A stretch of DNA of 46,222 nt from Candidatus Ruminococcus intestinipullorum (GTDB taxonomy: Bacteria > Bacillota > Clostridia > Lachnospirales > Lachnospiraceae): NCBI GenBank assembly GCA_018883985.1, contig JAHLFA010000031.1:1-46222 (forward strand), written 5' to 3'. Shown in pieces: positions 36,712 to 46,222 of the stretch; positions within the stretch are counted from its first letter, which is position 1; each line of letters begins with the position of its first letter. The notes below the pieces were generated by a model. It saw only the letters and a program-made list of their open reading frames with translations, searched no databases and was not told where the DNA came from. The position numbers and the translations under genes were made by a program.

Positions 36712-37050
36712 AAAAAACTCCTCCTTATAATTCTATAATTAAATGGATTATAACAGAAGTAAATAGAAAATACTAGAATTATTCACTTTCGTATGTCATA
36801 TTTCGAGTGGTTTTGTGGAAAAGTGACACAGATTATCTTGAAATTGTGGAAAACATAATTATTGGAAAATCCTTTAAAATAGAGGAGTTCTCATAAATCT
36901 ATTCTATGTTAAAGTGAAAAATTTATTCTCACTTTTTTTTGAAATACAGTAAGAATGTAGAAATATGTAGAACGATTTTACGAGCATATCATTTGGAGTT
37001 GTTCTATAATGACCACAGAAACAAGAGTTTATTTATGTAGGAGGTTCATT

Positions 37051-37815
37051 ATGTGGAAAGAGGCAATATTGGGGAACGGGGTATTATTTTATTTGATGAT
37101 TGGGATTGGAGTTGTTGGGATTATAGCGAAGATAGTCAATCACATTACCTTACAGAAATTGATTTATGCAGCTGGAAATTTTTCAAAAAGCACACATAAA
37201 CTAATGAAACTAATTCGGGCAAAATATGAACATGCCTGTATGCTTCACGATAAAGTAGAAAATGTTGATGCATTTGTAGAAAAATATCTTTATGAATTTC
37301 GTGGAATAGGAATGCGAATCCATACATGGCGTCAAATACAAATACAATCAATATGGTTTTCGGGAATTTTAGGTGTTTTGGGTGCTGGTGTACATTTTAT
37401 GGAACATGGATTGTGTGAACAGGTTTATCAATATGCAGCAGTGGCAGTGGCAGAAATGATTCTTTTATTTGTAATTAGCCAGTTAACAGACGAACAATAC
37501 AAATTAGAAGCAATCAAAAACTATACAATAGATTATTTAGAAAATGTATGTATACATAAATTCAAAAAAGTAAGGCAAAATGAGAAGAATTTGGATGTAA
37601 TTGGTACAGAGATATTACAGAATAAACCAGTTAGTATACAAAAAGAGGAGAAAAAAATGCCAGAGTTATCAAAAGAGGCAGAAGCAGAATTACCAATTAC
37701 TATTGAAGGAGAGCCAACGCAAAAGAGTAATGCGATAAAAAGTGAAGAAGAAGTGGACGAGCCTACATTGAAACAAGAGGCAATTCGTCAGATACTAGAA
37801 GAATTCCTTGCTTAA
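37051..37815 (+). CDS. Uncharacterised two/three-TM protein with acidic C-terminal tail
   Basis: ATG 37051 with GGAGG RBS; TMs near the N-terminus and mid-protein; Glu-rich tail. Confidence 0.75.
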   Translation: MWKEAILGNGVLFYLMIGIGVVGIIAKIVNHITLQKLIYAAGNFSKSTHKLMKLIRAKYEHACMLHDKVENVDAFVEKYLYEFRGIGMRIHTWRQIQIQSIWFSGILGVLGAGVHFMEHGLCEQVYQYAAVAVAEMILLFVISQLTDEQYKLEAIKNYTIDYLENVCIHKFKKVRQNEKNLDVIGTEILQNKPVSIQKEEKKMPELSKEAEAELPITIEGEPTQKSNAIKSEEEVDEPTLKQEAIRQILEEFLA

Positions 37816-37868
37816 AAAAGTTAGATTTGATAAAATGGCTTTATAAAAAATAGAGAGGAAGGATAAAG

Positions 37869-39218
37869 ATGTCTAATAAAGTAACATTTGATTATTCAAA
37901 AGCAACTGGATTTGTTGAAAGTCATGAGATGGAATATATGAGCGAGCTTGTAGCACAAGCGAAAGAAAAATTAGTTTCAAAAAGTGGTGCTGGAAACGAT
38001 TTCTTAGGATGGATTGATTTGCCAGTTGATTATGACAAAGAAGAATTTGCACGTATTCAAAAAGCAGCAGAGAAAATCCGTAAAGATTCAGAAGTTCTAG
38101 TTGTAATCGGAATTGGAGGGTCTTATCTTGGAGCAAGATCCGCTATCGAATTTTTAGGACATTCCTTTGCAAATTCTGTATCAAAAGAAATTAGAAAATC
38201 TCCAGAAATTTACTACGTGGGCAATAGTATTAGTAGTACATACATTAAACATCTATTAGATGTAATAGGCGATAGAGATTTCTCTATTAATATGATTTCA
38301 AAATCAGGGACAACAACAGAGCCTGCAATTGCCTTCCGTGTATTTAAAGAAGTTTTAGAGAAGAAGTATGGAAAAGAAGAAGCAGCTAAGAGAATTTATG
38401 CAACAACTGATAAAGAAAAGGGTTCTTTAAAGAATTTGGCTACAGAAGAGGGATACGAAACATTTGTAGTACCAGATGATGTTGGAGGACGTTTTTCTGT
38501 TCTAACAGCAGTTGGATTACTTCCTATTGCAGTTAGTGGTGCAGATATCGTGAAGTTGATGGAAGGTGCTGCAGCAGGAAGAAAAGAAGCATTAGAGAAT
38601 GATTTTGCAGAAAATGGTGCACTTCAATATGCAGCAATACGTAATATTTTATTACGCAAAGGGAAAACAATTGAAGTACTTGCTAATTACGAGCCAAGCC
38701 TTCATTACGTTTCTGAATGGTGGAAACAGCTTTACGGAGAAAGCGAAGGAAAAGATCAAAAAGGAATTTTCCCTGCATCTGTTGATTTAACAACAGATTT
38801 ACATTCTATGGGACAGTTTATACAAGATGGAAGTAGAATCATGTTTGAAACAGTCTTGAATGTAGAAAAATCCAGAGAAGAAATTATCATAAATGAAGAA
38901 CCTGTGGACTTAGATGGACTTAACTACCTAGCAGGTAAGACAGTTGATTTCATCAATAAAAGTGCAATGAATGGAACAATTCTTGCACATACAGATGGGA
39001 ATGTACCAAACTTACTGGTAAATATCCCAGAACAGAATGAATATTATTTAGGACAGCTATTCTACTTCTTTGAGTTTGCATGTGGAATTAGTGGATATTT
39101 GTTAGGAGTAAATCCATTTAATCAGCCAGGAGTAGAAAGTTACAAGAAAAATATGTTTGCTTTGCTTGGCAAACCAGGTTTTGAAGAAGAGAGAGAAAAA
39201 CTTCTCAAAAGACTATAG
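37869..39218 (+). CDS. pgi: Glucose-6-phosphate isomerase
   Basis: [84 protein letters not shown]. Confidence 0.97.
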   Translation: MSNKVTFDYSKATGFVESHEMEYMSELVAQAKEKLVSKSGAGNDFLGWIDLPVDYDKEEFARIQKAAEKIRKDSEVLVVIGIGGSYLGARSAIEFLGHSFANSVSKEIRKSPEIYYVGNSISSTYIKHLLDVIGDRDFSINMISKSGTTTEPAIAFRVFKEVLEKKYGKEEAAKRIYATTDKEKGSLKNLATEEGYETFVVPDDVGGRFSVLTAVGLLPIAVSGADIVKLMEGAAAGRKEALENDFAENGALQYAAIRNILLRKGKTIEVLANYEPSLHYVSEWWKQLYGESEGKDQKGIFPASVDLTTDLHSMGQFIQDGSRIMFETVLNVEKSREEIIINEEPVDLDGLNYLAGKTVDFINKSAMNGTILAHTDGNVPNLLVNIPEQNEYYLGQLFYFFEFACGISGYLLGVNPFNQPGVESYKKNMFALLGKPGFEEEREKLLKRL

Positions 39219-39275
39219 AATTACTTGCCCTCATATAAAAAATATTGTAAACTATCCCTCAGAGGAGTTGATAGT

Positions 39276-39821
39276 ATGTGGTATTGGATTATAATGGGAA
39301 TTTTGATTGCAGCAATTATAGTTGTAATTTTAATAACTGTTATAAAACTTATGAAGGACAAAAAAGAGTATAATAACCTTGAACAAGGATATAACAGACG
39401 TCACGATGATTATGAAGATGATTATGACGAGGATGATGAAGACGATTATGAATATGATGAGCCAAGGAGACAACCTGAGAAGAAGGAGAGTAAAAGACGC
39501 TGGAAGATTATTCTAGAGGATGTGGACGAGCAAGATCAGTATAGTTTTATTTTCTATGACTCTGTAGGAATTGGACGAGTTGCCTCATCTACAGATTATG
39601 ATAAGTATTTATCCTTGCCAGAAGATTTAAAAGTATCAAAGGTACATTGTGCAATTGTACGTAGTGGTGATAAGTTATATTTGAAAGATGAAGGTTCTAA
39701 GAACCACACATATTTAAATGGCCAAATGATTAAAAAGCCAGTGGTGCTTCAAAAAGAAGATGTGATTAGAGTTGGGGAAACTCGGCTTGAAGTTATAAAA
39801 ATTCTGCGAGAAACGAGATAG
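39276..39821 (+). CDS. Membrane-anchored FHA-domain protein
   Basis: N-terminal TM, Asp/Tyr-rich linker (DDYEDDYDEDDEDDYEYDE), FHA core GIGRVASS ... LKVSKVHCAIV ... DEGSKNHTYLNGQ. Confidence 0.88.
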   Translation: MWYWIIMGILIAAIIVVILITVIKLMKDKKEYNNLEQGYNRRHDDYEDDYDEDDEDDYEYDEPRRQPEKKESKRRWKIILEDVDEQDQYSFIFYDSVGIGRVASSTDYDKYLSLPEDLKVSKVHCAIVRSGDKLYLKDEGSKNHTYLNGQMIKKPVVLQKEDVIRVGETRLEVIKILRETR

Positions 39822-39839
39822 TCTCGCAGAATTTTTTTT
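39797..39839 (+). terminator. Terminator of the FHA gene (arm overlaps CDS end)
   Basis: AAAATTCTGCGAGA ... TCTCGCAGAATTTT 14-bp perfect IR, then T run. Confidence 0.85.
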
Positions 39840-39900
39840 GCAATTCATATAGTATCATGCTAAAATATTAATATTTATACACGGCAAAGGAGGGTGAGAT

Positions 39901-41658
39901 ATGAAAAATAAAAAATGTTATTTGTATGCAATTGTTGGTGTGTTAGGAGTTGGTCTTATTAGTGGGGGAGTTTTCTTTGGATTAAAGCATAGCAATACAA
40001 AGAAGAATATAGAAAATACTTCTAAGAAGCAAATTGCCAGTCAGACAGTATCTGCCAAAGACTATGAAGAAATTTATTCCTATATACAAGAGGGCGAAGA
40101 TAGTGTTAGTACGTATGCTAGGGAAATGACAGCATCAGAATCAGATAGCCAGACAAATATCCGAACACAAGGCGTTGGAGAAGGGGACTGCGTGCAATCT
40201 GATGGAAAGAATTTATATATTAAGAGTAGAGATAAGATTCAGATTGTTAACATAAAAAGCAACAAAATGGAGCGTATTGCTACCATTACACCCACAGGTG
40301 ATAATTATTTAACGGAGATTTATTTGAAGGATAATAGATTAATATGTCTTTATAATAGTACAAAACAAGTAGGAGATACGTGGGAAACAGGAAGAAGTCA
40401 AATGCATACAGAAGCAGAAGTATTTGATGTTAGTAATCCTAGTGAACCAAAGTCTTTAGGAAAGGCAACACAAAGTGGCTCTTTTTTCACCATGCGAGAA
40501 GTGGATGGATATGTATATATATTCAGTACTTTCCAAGCAATGTATGGAAGTGCAAGAGATGATATTTCCACTTATGTACCTTATGTACAAGGGGAAGCAC
40601 TCGAAAGTTCTCGAATTGTTTTACCAGCAGGAAAAACAGGAAATGCGTATACGGTGGTGTCTGCATTTAGTCTAGACAATCCTAAAGAGAAGACAGATAG
40701 TATTGCTTTTTTAGGTAGCAGTGGGGGATGTTATATCAGTAAAGAAAATATTTATTTATATGACACCCTTTATGGAGAGGAAGAAAACCAAGTATCTCAG
40801 ACTACGATTCGTAAAGCATCTTATAAAGATGGAATATTAGAAAGCATTGGAAACACAACAATAGCTGGAACCGTGTTTGATTCTTTTTGTATGGATGAAT
40901 ATGAGGGGAATTTACGAGTTGTAACTACATTAGAACAAGACAACGGAATCATGCCTTTAAATGAGGTTGAAGCATCAGAAGGAGATACATCAGAAGAGCC
41001 AGTAGAAAATCCCGAAATATCAAATACGCTTTATATTTTAGATAATGGTTTAAATGAAATTGCCCAAATAAATGAAGTAGCCAATGGAGAAAAAATATAT
41101 GCAGCTAGATTTTTAGAGGAAATAGGATATTTTGTCACATATAAAGCAATAGATCCTTTGTTTTCAGTAGATTTATCTAACCCACAAGAACCAAAGATTT
41201 TAGGAGAATTAAAAGTGCTTGGTTTCTCAGAATATTTACATTCTTTTGGGGAGGGTAGATTGTTAGGAATTGGTATTGATACAGACGAAACAGGTACTGC
41301 TTCAGATGGGGTGAAAATTTCTATGTTTGATACTTCCAATCCAAAGAAAGTACAGGAACTCCAAAAGAAAGTGTTAGAAGGAGCGTATTCTACGGATGTA
41401 TCCTATAACTATAAAGCAGCATTTGTTGATGTAGAAAGAAGTTTAGTTGGATTTCCAGTATATGAAGATTACCCAATGTATTATTTGTACACCTATGATG
41501 AAGAGAATGGATTTACGGAAATTCTAAAACGAGAATTAGGAAGCTATACAGAAGCCAGAGGAGTTGTTGCAGGTGACAAATTTTATATTGTAACAGATGC
41601 AACGATAGAGGCTTATGAGCAAGATACGATGAAGAAAGTAGCAGATCTTGTTTTATAA
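39901..41658 (+). CDS. Secreted/membrane-anchored beta-propeller domain protein
   Basis: N-terminal TM; TNIRTQGVGEGDCVQSDGKNLYIKSRDKIQIVNI typical of the bacterial Beta_propel family. Confidence 0.85.
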   Translation: MKNKKCYLYAIVGVLGVGLISGGVFFGLKHSNTKKNIENTSKKQIASQTVSAKDYEEIYSYIQEGEDSVSTYAREMTASESDSQTNIRTQGVGEGDCVQSDGKNLYIKSRDKIQIVNIKSNKMERIATITPTGDNYLTEIYLKDNRLICLYNSTKQVGDTWETGRSQMHTEAEVFDVSNPSEPKSLGKATQSGSFFTMREVDGYVYIFSTFQAMYGSARDDISTYVPYVQGEALESSRIVLPAGKTGNAYTVVSAFSLDNPKEKTDSIAFLGSSGGCYISKENIYLYDTLYGEEENQVSQTTIRKASYKDGILESIGNTTIAGTVFDSFCMDEYEGNLRVVTTLEQDNGIMPLNEVEASEGDTSEEPVENPEISNTLYILDNGLNEIAQINEVANGEKIYAARFLEEIGYFVTYKAIDPLFSVDLSNPQEPKILGELKVLGFSEYLHSFGEGRLLGIGIDTDETGTASDGVKISMFDTSNPKKVQELQKKVLEGAYSTDVSYNYKAAFVDVERSLVGFPVYEDYPMYYLYTYDEENGFTEILKRELGSYTEARGVVAGDKFYIVTDATIEAYEQDTMKKVADLVL

Positions 41659-41686
41659 TAAAAATTAGAAGAGAGTAGGATTTATC

Positions 41687-42448
41687 ATGATTTTTGATAC
41701 ACATGCACATTATGATGACAAACAGTTTGACGAAGATAGAGATGTCTTATTGAATTCTATGCTAAAAGAGGGGATTGGTGGAATTGTTAATGTAGGTTCA
41801 GACATTGATTCCTGGAATAAAATCCAACAATTGACAGAAAAATATCCTTTTATATATGGTGCAATTGGAGTTCATCCAGATGAAGTAGGCTCATTAAACG
41901 AAGAGCAGTTTGAAAGAATGAGACAGCTGATTCAGAAAGAAAAAATGGTGGCTGTGGGAGAGATTGGACTAGATTATTATTGGAATAAAGAAGAACAGGA
42001 GCTTCAAAAACATTGGTTTATTCGTCAGCTTCAACTGGCGAAGGAATTTGATAAGCCTGTGATAATCCATAGTAGAGAAGCGGCAGCAGATACAATGGAA
42101 ATTATGAAGGAATATGCTCAAGGATTAAAAGGAGTAATACATTGTTATTCTTATTCTAAAGAAATTGCTTATGAATACATCAAAATGGGATTCTATTTGG
42201 GAATTGGTGGAGTCGTTACATTTAAAAATGCAAAGAAGTTAAAAGAGGTAGTAAAAGAAATACCACTGGAGTGGATTGTATTAGAGACTGACTGTCCATA
42301 TCTAGCACCAGTTCCAAATAGAGGACAGAGAAATTCTTCTTTAAACTTGATATATGTAGCAGAGGAGATTGCTGCTATAAAAGAAATATCTTATCAAGAT
42401 GTAATCAAACAGACTTTTGAAAATGCAAAAAAATTATATTGCTTATAA
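41687..42448 (+). CDS. TatD family metal-dependent DNase
   Basis: FDTHAHYDDKQFDEDRD, AIGVHPDE, AVGEIGLDYYW, KPVIIHSREAAADTM, ETDCPYLAPVPNRGQRN. Confidence 0.96.
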   Translation: MIFDTHAHYDDKQFDEDRDVLLNSMLKEGIGGIVNVGSDIDSWNKIQQLTEKYPFIYGAIGVHPDEVGSLNEEQFERMRQLIQKEKMVAVGEIGLDYYWNKEEQELQKHWFIRQLQLAKEFDKPVIIHSREAAADTMEIMKEYAQGLKGVIHCYSYSKEIAYEYIKMGFYLGIGGVVTFKNAKKLKEVVKEIPLEWIVLETDCPYLAPVPNRGQRNSSLNLIYVAEEIAAIKEISYQDVIKQTFENAKKLYCL

Positions 42449-42474
42449 AATAACTAAGGAAACGAGGTAAACCT

Positions 42475-43350
42475 ATGAAAGAGCCGTCATTAGGCAATCC
42501 CCAAAATACAATTGCAGTTTTACAAAAATATAATTTTGTATTTCAGAAAAAATTCGGACAAAATTTTTTAATCGATACCCATGTATTGGATAAGATTATC
42601 CGTTCAGCAGAGATAACGAAAGATGATTTTGTTTTAGAAATTGGACCTGGAATTGGAACAATGACACAATATCTTGCATGTGCTGCAAGAAAAGTTGTAG
42701 CAGTTGAAATCGACAAAGCATTAATACCTATTTTACAGGACACATTATCAGATTATGAGAATGTACAGGTGATTAACGAAGATATTTTAAAAGTAGATAT
42801 TGTAAAACTTGCAGAAAAAGAGAATGGTGGAAAACCTATTAAAGTAGTCGCAAATTTGCCCTATTATATTACAACGCCTATTATTATGGGACTTTTTGAA
42901 AAACAAGTTCCAATTAAAAGTATTACTGTTATGGTACAAAAAGAAGTGGCAGACCGTATGCAGGTAGGGCCAGGAACGAAGGAGTATGGGGCATTATCCT
43001 TGGCTGTACAGTATTATGCAAATCCATATATTGTAGCAAATGTACCACCAAATTGTTTTATGCCAAGACCAAAAGTTGGGTCAGCAGTCATTCGGTTAGA
43101 ACGGTATGAAAAACCACCAGTACAAGTAGAGAATGAAAAACAAATGTTTCAAATTATTAGAGCCTCCTTTAATCAAAGAAGAAAAACATTGGTAAATGGA
43201 TTAAAGAATTCTCCTGAGTTATCTTTTTCTAAGGAGCAGATAGAGGAAGCTCTAAAGTTTATTGGGCAGCCTGTAGGTGTGAGAGGAGAGGCTTTGACAT
43301 TAGAAGAGTTTGCTGCATTAAGTAATGCATTAAGCCAAAGTAGTCAGTAA
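42475..43350 (+). CDS. rsmA: 16S rRNA (A1518/A1519) dimethyltransferase RsmA/KsgA
   Basis: KKFGQNFLIDTHVLDKII, VLEIGPGIGTMTQYL, VVANLPYYITTPIIM, SFNQRRKTLVNGL. Confidence 0.97.
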   Translation: MKEPSLGNPQNTIAVLQKYNFVFQKKFGQNFLIDTHVLDKIIRSAEITKDDFVLEIGPGIGTMTQYLACAARKVVAVEIDKALIPILQDTLSDYENVQVINEDILKVDIVKLAEKENGGKPIKVVANLPYYITTPIIMGLFEKQVPIKSITVMVQKEVADRMQVGPGTKEYGALSLAVQYYANPYIVANVPPNCFMPRPKVGSAVIRLERYEKPPVQVENEKQMFQIIRASFNQRRKTLVNGLKNSPELSFSKEQIEEALKFIGQPVGVRGEALTLEEFAALSNALSQSSQ

Positions 43351-43449
43351 TCTTAGTTCATAAAGATTTAATATACAGTTTATTGTATAGAGATAAAAGT
43401 TTTAGTATAATTATGGGGATACATGAGGATAATGAAAGGAGAGGATTCT

Positions 43450-44820
43450 ATGCATAAAAGTGAGGAAAGTGTGATTTTTGAGAATAACGAACAGATTCAA
43501 GAGTTGGCTCGTATCTGTGAGGAGAATACTACGATCGACAAAGAATTATACACCAAGTATGAAGTAAAGCGTGGACTTCGAGATCTGAATGGTAAGGGTG
43601 TTTTAGCAGGTCTTACAAATATATCAGATATTGTAAATACCAAGCAAGTAGACGGAAAAGAAGTTCCATGTGAAGGTAGCCTTTATTATCGTGGGTATAA
43701 CATCAAAGATTTGATACAAGGCTTTCGATCAGCAGGTCGGTTTGGATTTGAAGAAGTTGCATATTTGTTGTTATTTGGGGAGTTACCAACCAAAGATCAG
43801 CTTCAGGAGTTTCATGAGATGATGGCACAGCGCAGTACACTTCCACCGAATTTTGTGAGAGATGTGATTATGAAAGCACCAAGCAGTGATATGATGAATA
43901 ATATTTCTCGTTATATTCTCAGCATGCATTCCTATGATGATAAAGCAGATGACATCTCTATTCCCAATGTATTACGACAGAGTTTAAATTTAATTAGTCA
44001 ATTTCCAATGCTTATGGTATATGCATACCATGCGTATAATTATAAGATGGGGCAAGATCTCTATATTTATGCACCAAATCCAGAGCTTTCAGTAGCTGAG
44101 AATATATTGATGATGCTCCGTGAAGATAGACAGTATTCCGCATTGGAGGCTGAGATTTTAGATATGGCATTGGTACTTCATATGGATCATGGCGGTGGAA
44201 ATAATTCTACATTCACTACCCATGTTGTAACTTCATCAGGCACAGATACATATTCTACCATTGCAGCTGCGATGTCCTCTCTGAAAGGGCCAAAGCATGG
44301 TGGTGCGAATATAAAAGTTACGCAGATGTTTGAGGATATGAAGTCTGTATTAACAGATTGGACAGATGAAGAGCAAATATGTAAGTATCTTGAAGATTTA
44401 TTAGATAAGAAAGCATTTGATAAAAAGGGGTTAATTTATGGGATGGGACATGCAGTGTATTCTATCTCAGACCCAAGAGCAGATGTATTTCGCTCTTTTG
44501 TAAAGCAATTAGCGATAGAAAAAGGATATGAGGCTGAGTATGCCCTCTATGAAAAGGTTGAGCATATTGCACCTAAGGTAATCGGCAATAAACGAAAGAT
44601 TTATAAAGGGGTAAGTGCGAATGTCGATTTTTATAGTGGATTGGTTTATAGCATGTTAGGGCTTCCTTCTGCGTTGTATACTCCAATTTTTGCAGCCGCT
44701 CGTATTGTAGGCTGGAGTGCACATCGTTTGGAAGAGCTTAAGAATGGAGATAAGATTATCAGACCAGCATACAAGCCATTAGCTCCATATCGAGAGTATG
44801 TAAAAATAGATGATAGGTAG
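43450..44820 (+). CDS. Citrate synthase family protein
   Basis: YRGYNIKDLIQGFRSAGRFGFEEVAYLLLFGELP; LHMDHGGGNNSTFTTHVVTSSGTDTYSTIAAAMSSLKGPKHGGANIKV; GMGHAVYSISDPRA. Confidence 0.95.
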   Translation: MHKSEESVIFENNEQIQELARICEENTTIDKELYTKYEVKRGLRDLNGKGVLAGLTNISDIVNTKQVDGKEVPCEGSLYYRGYNIKDLIQGFRSAGRFGFEEVAYLLLFGELPTKDQLQEFHEMMAQRSTLPPNFVRDVIMKAPSSDMMNNISRYILSMHSYDDKADDISIPNVLRQSLNLISQFPMLMVYAYHAYNYKMGQDLYIYAPNPELSVAENILMMLREDRQYSALEAEILDMALVLHMDHGGGNNSTFTTHVVTSSGTDTYSTIAAAMSSLKGPKHGGANIKVTQMFEDMKSVLTDWTDEEQICKYLEDLLDKKAFDKKGLIYGMGHAVYSISDPRADVFRSFVKQLAIEKGYEAEYALYEKVEHIAPKVIGNKRKIYKGVSANVDFYSGLVYSMLGLPSALYTPIFAAARIVGWSAHRLEELKNGDKIIRPAYKPLAPYREYVKIDDR

Positions 44821-44833
44821 AGAGTATAGTATC

Positions 44834-45763
44834 ATGAAAGATGAGTTTTATTATCCATCAAAAGATGGTAATACGGAAATCCATACAATTGAATGGAAAC
44901 CACAGGGAGAAGTTAGAGCAGTGGTACAACTAAGTCATGGCATGGTTGAGTACATTAATCGTTATGATGATTTTGCTACATTTCTTTGTCAGCAAGGAAT
45001 TTATGTAGTAGGGAATGATCATCTTGGACATGGAAAGTCCGTGCAAAGTAAGTCGGAGTATGGCTTTTTTGATGAAAAGTATGGAAATACTTGTGTAATA
45101 GGTGATATGCATACATTACGGCAGCGTACGATGAAAAAATACCCTGATGTACCCTATTTTATGCTAGGGCATAGTATGGGTTCTTGTCTGCTTCGTCAGT
45201 ATATTCAACTCTATGGAAATGGGTTACAGGGAGTAGTCATTATGGGTACGGCTGCGGAGAGAACCAATTTAGAATTAGAGTTAGGCAGAGCAGTATGCAA
45301 GGGAATTGCAACATTTCGTGGCTGGCATTATCGGAGTAAATGGGTAGACCAAATGGTAAATGGACCATTCTGTCGAAAGTTTCATCCATCGATGACAAGA
45401 GCAGATTGGATTACAAGTGATAAGGATAAATTAGCAGAATATGTAACAGATCCTTTATGTTCCTTTATGTTTACAGTCAATGGATATTATCATATGTTCG
45501 GTGGTTTAAAGCAGATACAAAAAAAAGAAAGTATTTCGATGATACCGAAGAATTTATCTATTTTTATGGTATCTGGGATGGAAGACCCTGTAGGAAAATT
45601 TGGTCAAGGTGTAAAGAATATATATGATAAATACCGCAAGGCTGGAATTAAAGATGTTACCTTGAAGCTTTATGAAGGTGATAGACATGAATTATTAAAT
45701 GAACAAGACAGGGAACAGATTTACGAAGATTTATATCAGTGGTTTAATGAAAGAATTTATTAA
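44834..45763 (+). CDS. Alpha/beta hydrolase (serine aminopeptidase S33/lysophospholipase-like)
   Basis: VVQLSHGMVEYINRYDDFATFLCQQGIYVVGNDHLGHGKS, MLGHSMGSCL nucleophile elbow, GDRHELLNE. Confidence 0.92.
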   Translation: MKDEFYYPSKDGNTEIHTIEWKPQGEVRAVVQLSHGMVEYINRYDDFATFLCQQGIYVVGNDHLGHGKSVQSKSEYGFFDEKYGNTCVIGDMHTLRQRTMKKYPDVPYFMLGHSMGSCLLRQYIQLYGNGLQGVVIMGTAAERTNLELELGRAVCKGIATFRGWHYRSKWVDQMVNGPFCRKFHPSMTRADWITSDKDKLAEYVTDPLCSFMFTVNGYYHMFGGLKQIQKKESISMIPKNLSIFMVSGMEDPVGKFGQGVKNIYDKYRKAGIKDVTLKLYEGDRHELLNEQDREQIYEDLYQWFNERIY

Positions 45764-45767
45764 GAGC

Positions 45768-45810
45768 AGGGAGTTTCTAGTAGAGAAATGCTAGATACTC
45801 CCTAATTTTT
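45768..45810 (+). terminator. Terminator after the alpha/beta hydrolase
   Basis: AGGGAGTTTCTAG ... CTAGATACTCCCT then a T-rich tract. Confidence 0.75.
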
Positions 45811-45905
45811 TGTACTGATTTGTTGTATTAAAAAATAAATTATGATATTATATAAAAAGTTGTGTAATTAGGGATGTTATTAAAGGGTTTTGAGGTTTTT
45901 GTGAA

Positions 45906-46222
45906 ATGAAAAAGGTTATATGTGCGGGGATTATTAGTACAATTCTTTGTATACTGCTATCGTTATCTGTGATAGCATTTATTCCACAAGAAAAAATCAG
46001 AGAAAATATGATAAAGTCGACTTCTTATTTAAGAGAGAAGCAGTTATTTGCGTTCATTTTAGATGGACGTTTTCAGACAATACAAGATAATTACGCAGAT
46101 AGTATGTTATTGAATGTAATTTATCATCAAGACAGTAAACAACCTTGGAAAACACTGATAGAAGCTCCTTATTACGATTCACACAAACAAGTAATTCAGG
46201 AAGAGTTATGGAAGTCTATAGA
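45906..46222 (+). CDS. Membrane protein, N-terminal fragment (3' truncated by window)
   Basis: ATG 45906, open to the window end: MKKVICAGIISTILCILLSLSVIAFIPQEKIRENMIKSTSYLREKQ... Absent from the ORF track because it has no stop. Confidence 0.75.
   Translation, partial: MKKVICAGIISTILCILLSLSVIAFIPQEKIRENMIKSTSYLREKQLFAFILDGRFQTIQDNYADSMLLNVIYHQDSKQPWKTLIEAPYYDSHKQVIQEELWKSI

Noticed and set aside
39400-39480. GAT/GAC-rich tract as a repeat element
   Set aside because: Encodes the acidic linker of the FHA protein; low-complexity coding sequence.
1-46222. tRNA, rRNA, CRISPR array, prophage, restriction-modification or toxin-antitoxin systems
   Set aside because: Looked for but none supported: no cloverleaf/T-loop signatures noticed, no direct-repeat array, no integrase, terminase, transposase or defence-family motifs in any ORF.

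Overview
This is an AT-rich Firmicutes chromosome segment, most likely Lachnospiraceae/Clostridia. Gene content supports that assignment: spoIID/spoIIQ/bofA/cwlD-type genes, rubrerythrins, DUF1858, TSCPD and a monoderm-type Tad locus. It encodes about 48 proteins and reads mostly as ordinary chromosome. I saw no phage, IS transposase, CRISPR array, rRNA or tRNA. Main blocks, left to right: the glgP 3' end; a spoIID-spoIIQ-like pair with altered catalytic motifs; a perR - reverse rubrerythrin - rubrerythrin peroxide-stress cluster; NlpC/P60, DUF1858 and mecA; a GH18 protein and cwlD; a Sua5-LMW-phosphatase fusion with upp, a dCMP deaminase and bofA; a five-gene oligopeptide ABC transporter followed by an M17 aminopeptidase and an unusual multidomain transglutaminase-like protein; an 11-gene Tad/Flp type IVb pilus-like locus; and housekeeping genes (HIT, murG, pgi, tatD, rsmA, citrate synthase). 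The non-obvious signals I rate highest are: (i) a DnaA-box cluster with three perfect TTATCCACA boxes in an AT-rich intergenic region away from any dnaA; (ii) a ~277-nt leader with a mini-ORF and long-range pairing before a 72-aa orphan protein; (iii) loss of the catalytic Cys in the phosphatase domain fused to Sua5; (iv) a ~145-bp MITE-like or structured element with 23-bp terminal inverted repeats; (v) a 47-nt palindrome beside a stop codon; (vi) a duplicated C-terminal His/Cys module on a TadE-like pseudopilin; and (vii) a transglutaminase-like protein with a degenerate second core. All calls come from reading the sequence and from family knowledge; no database search was run.
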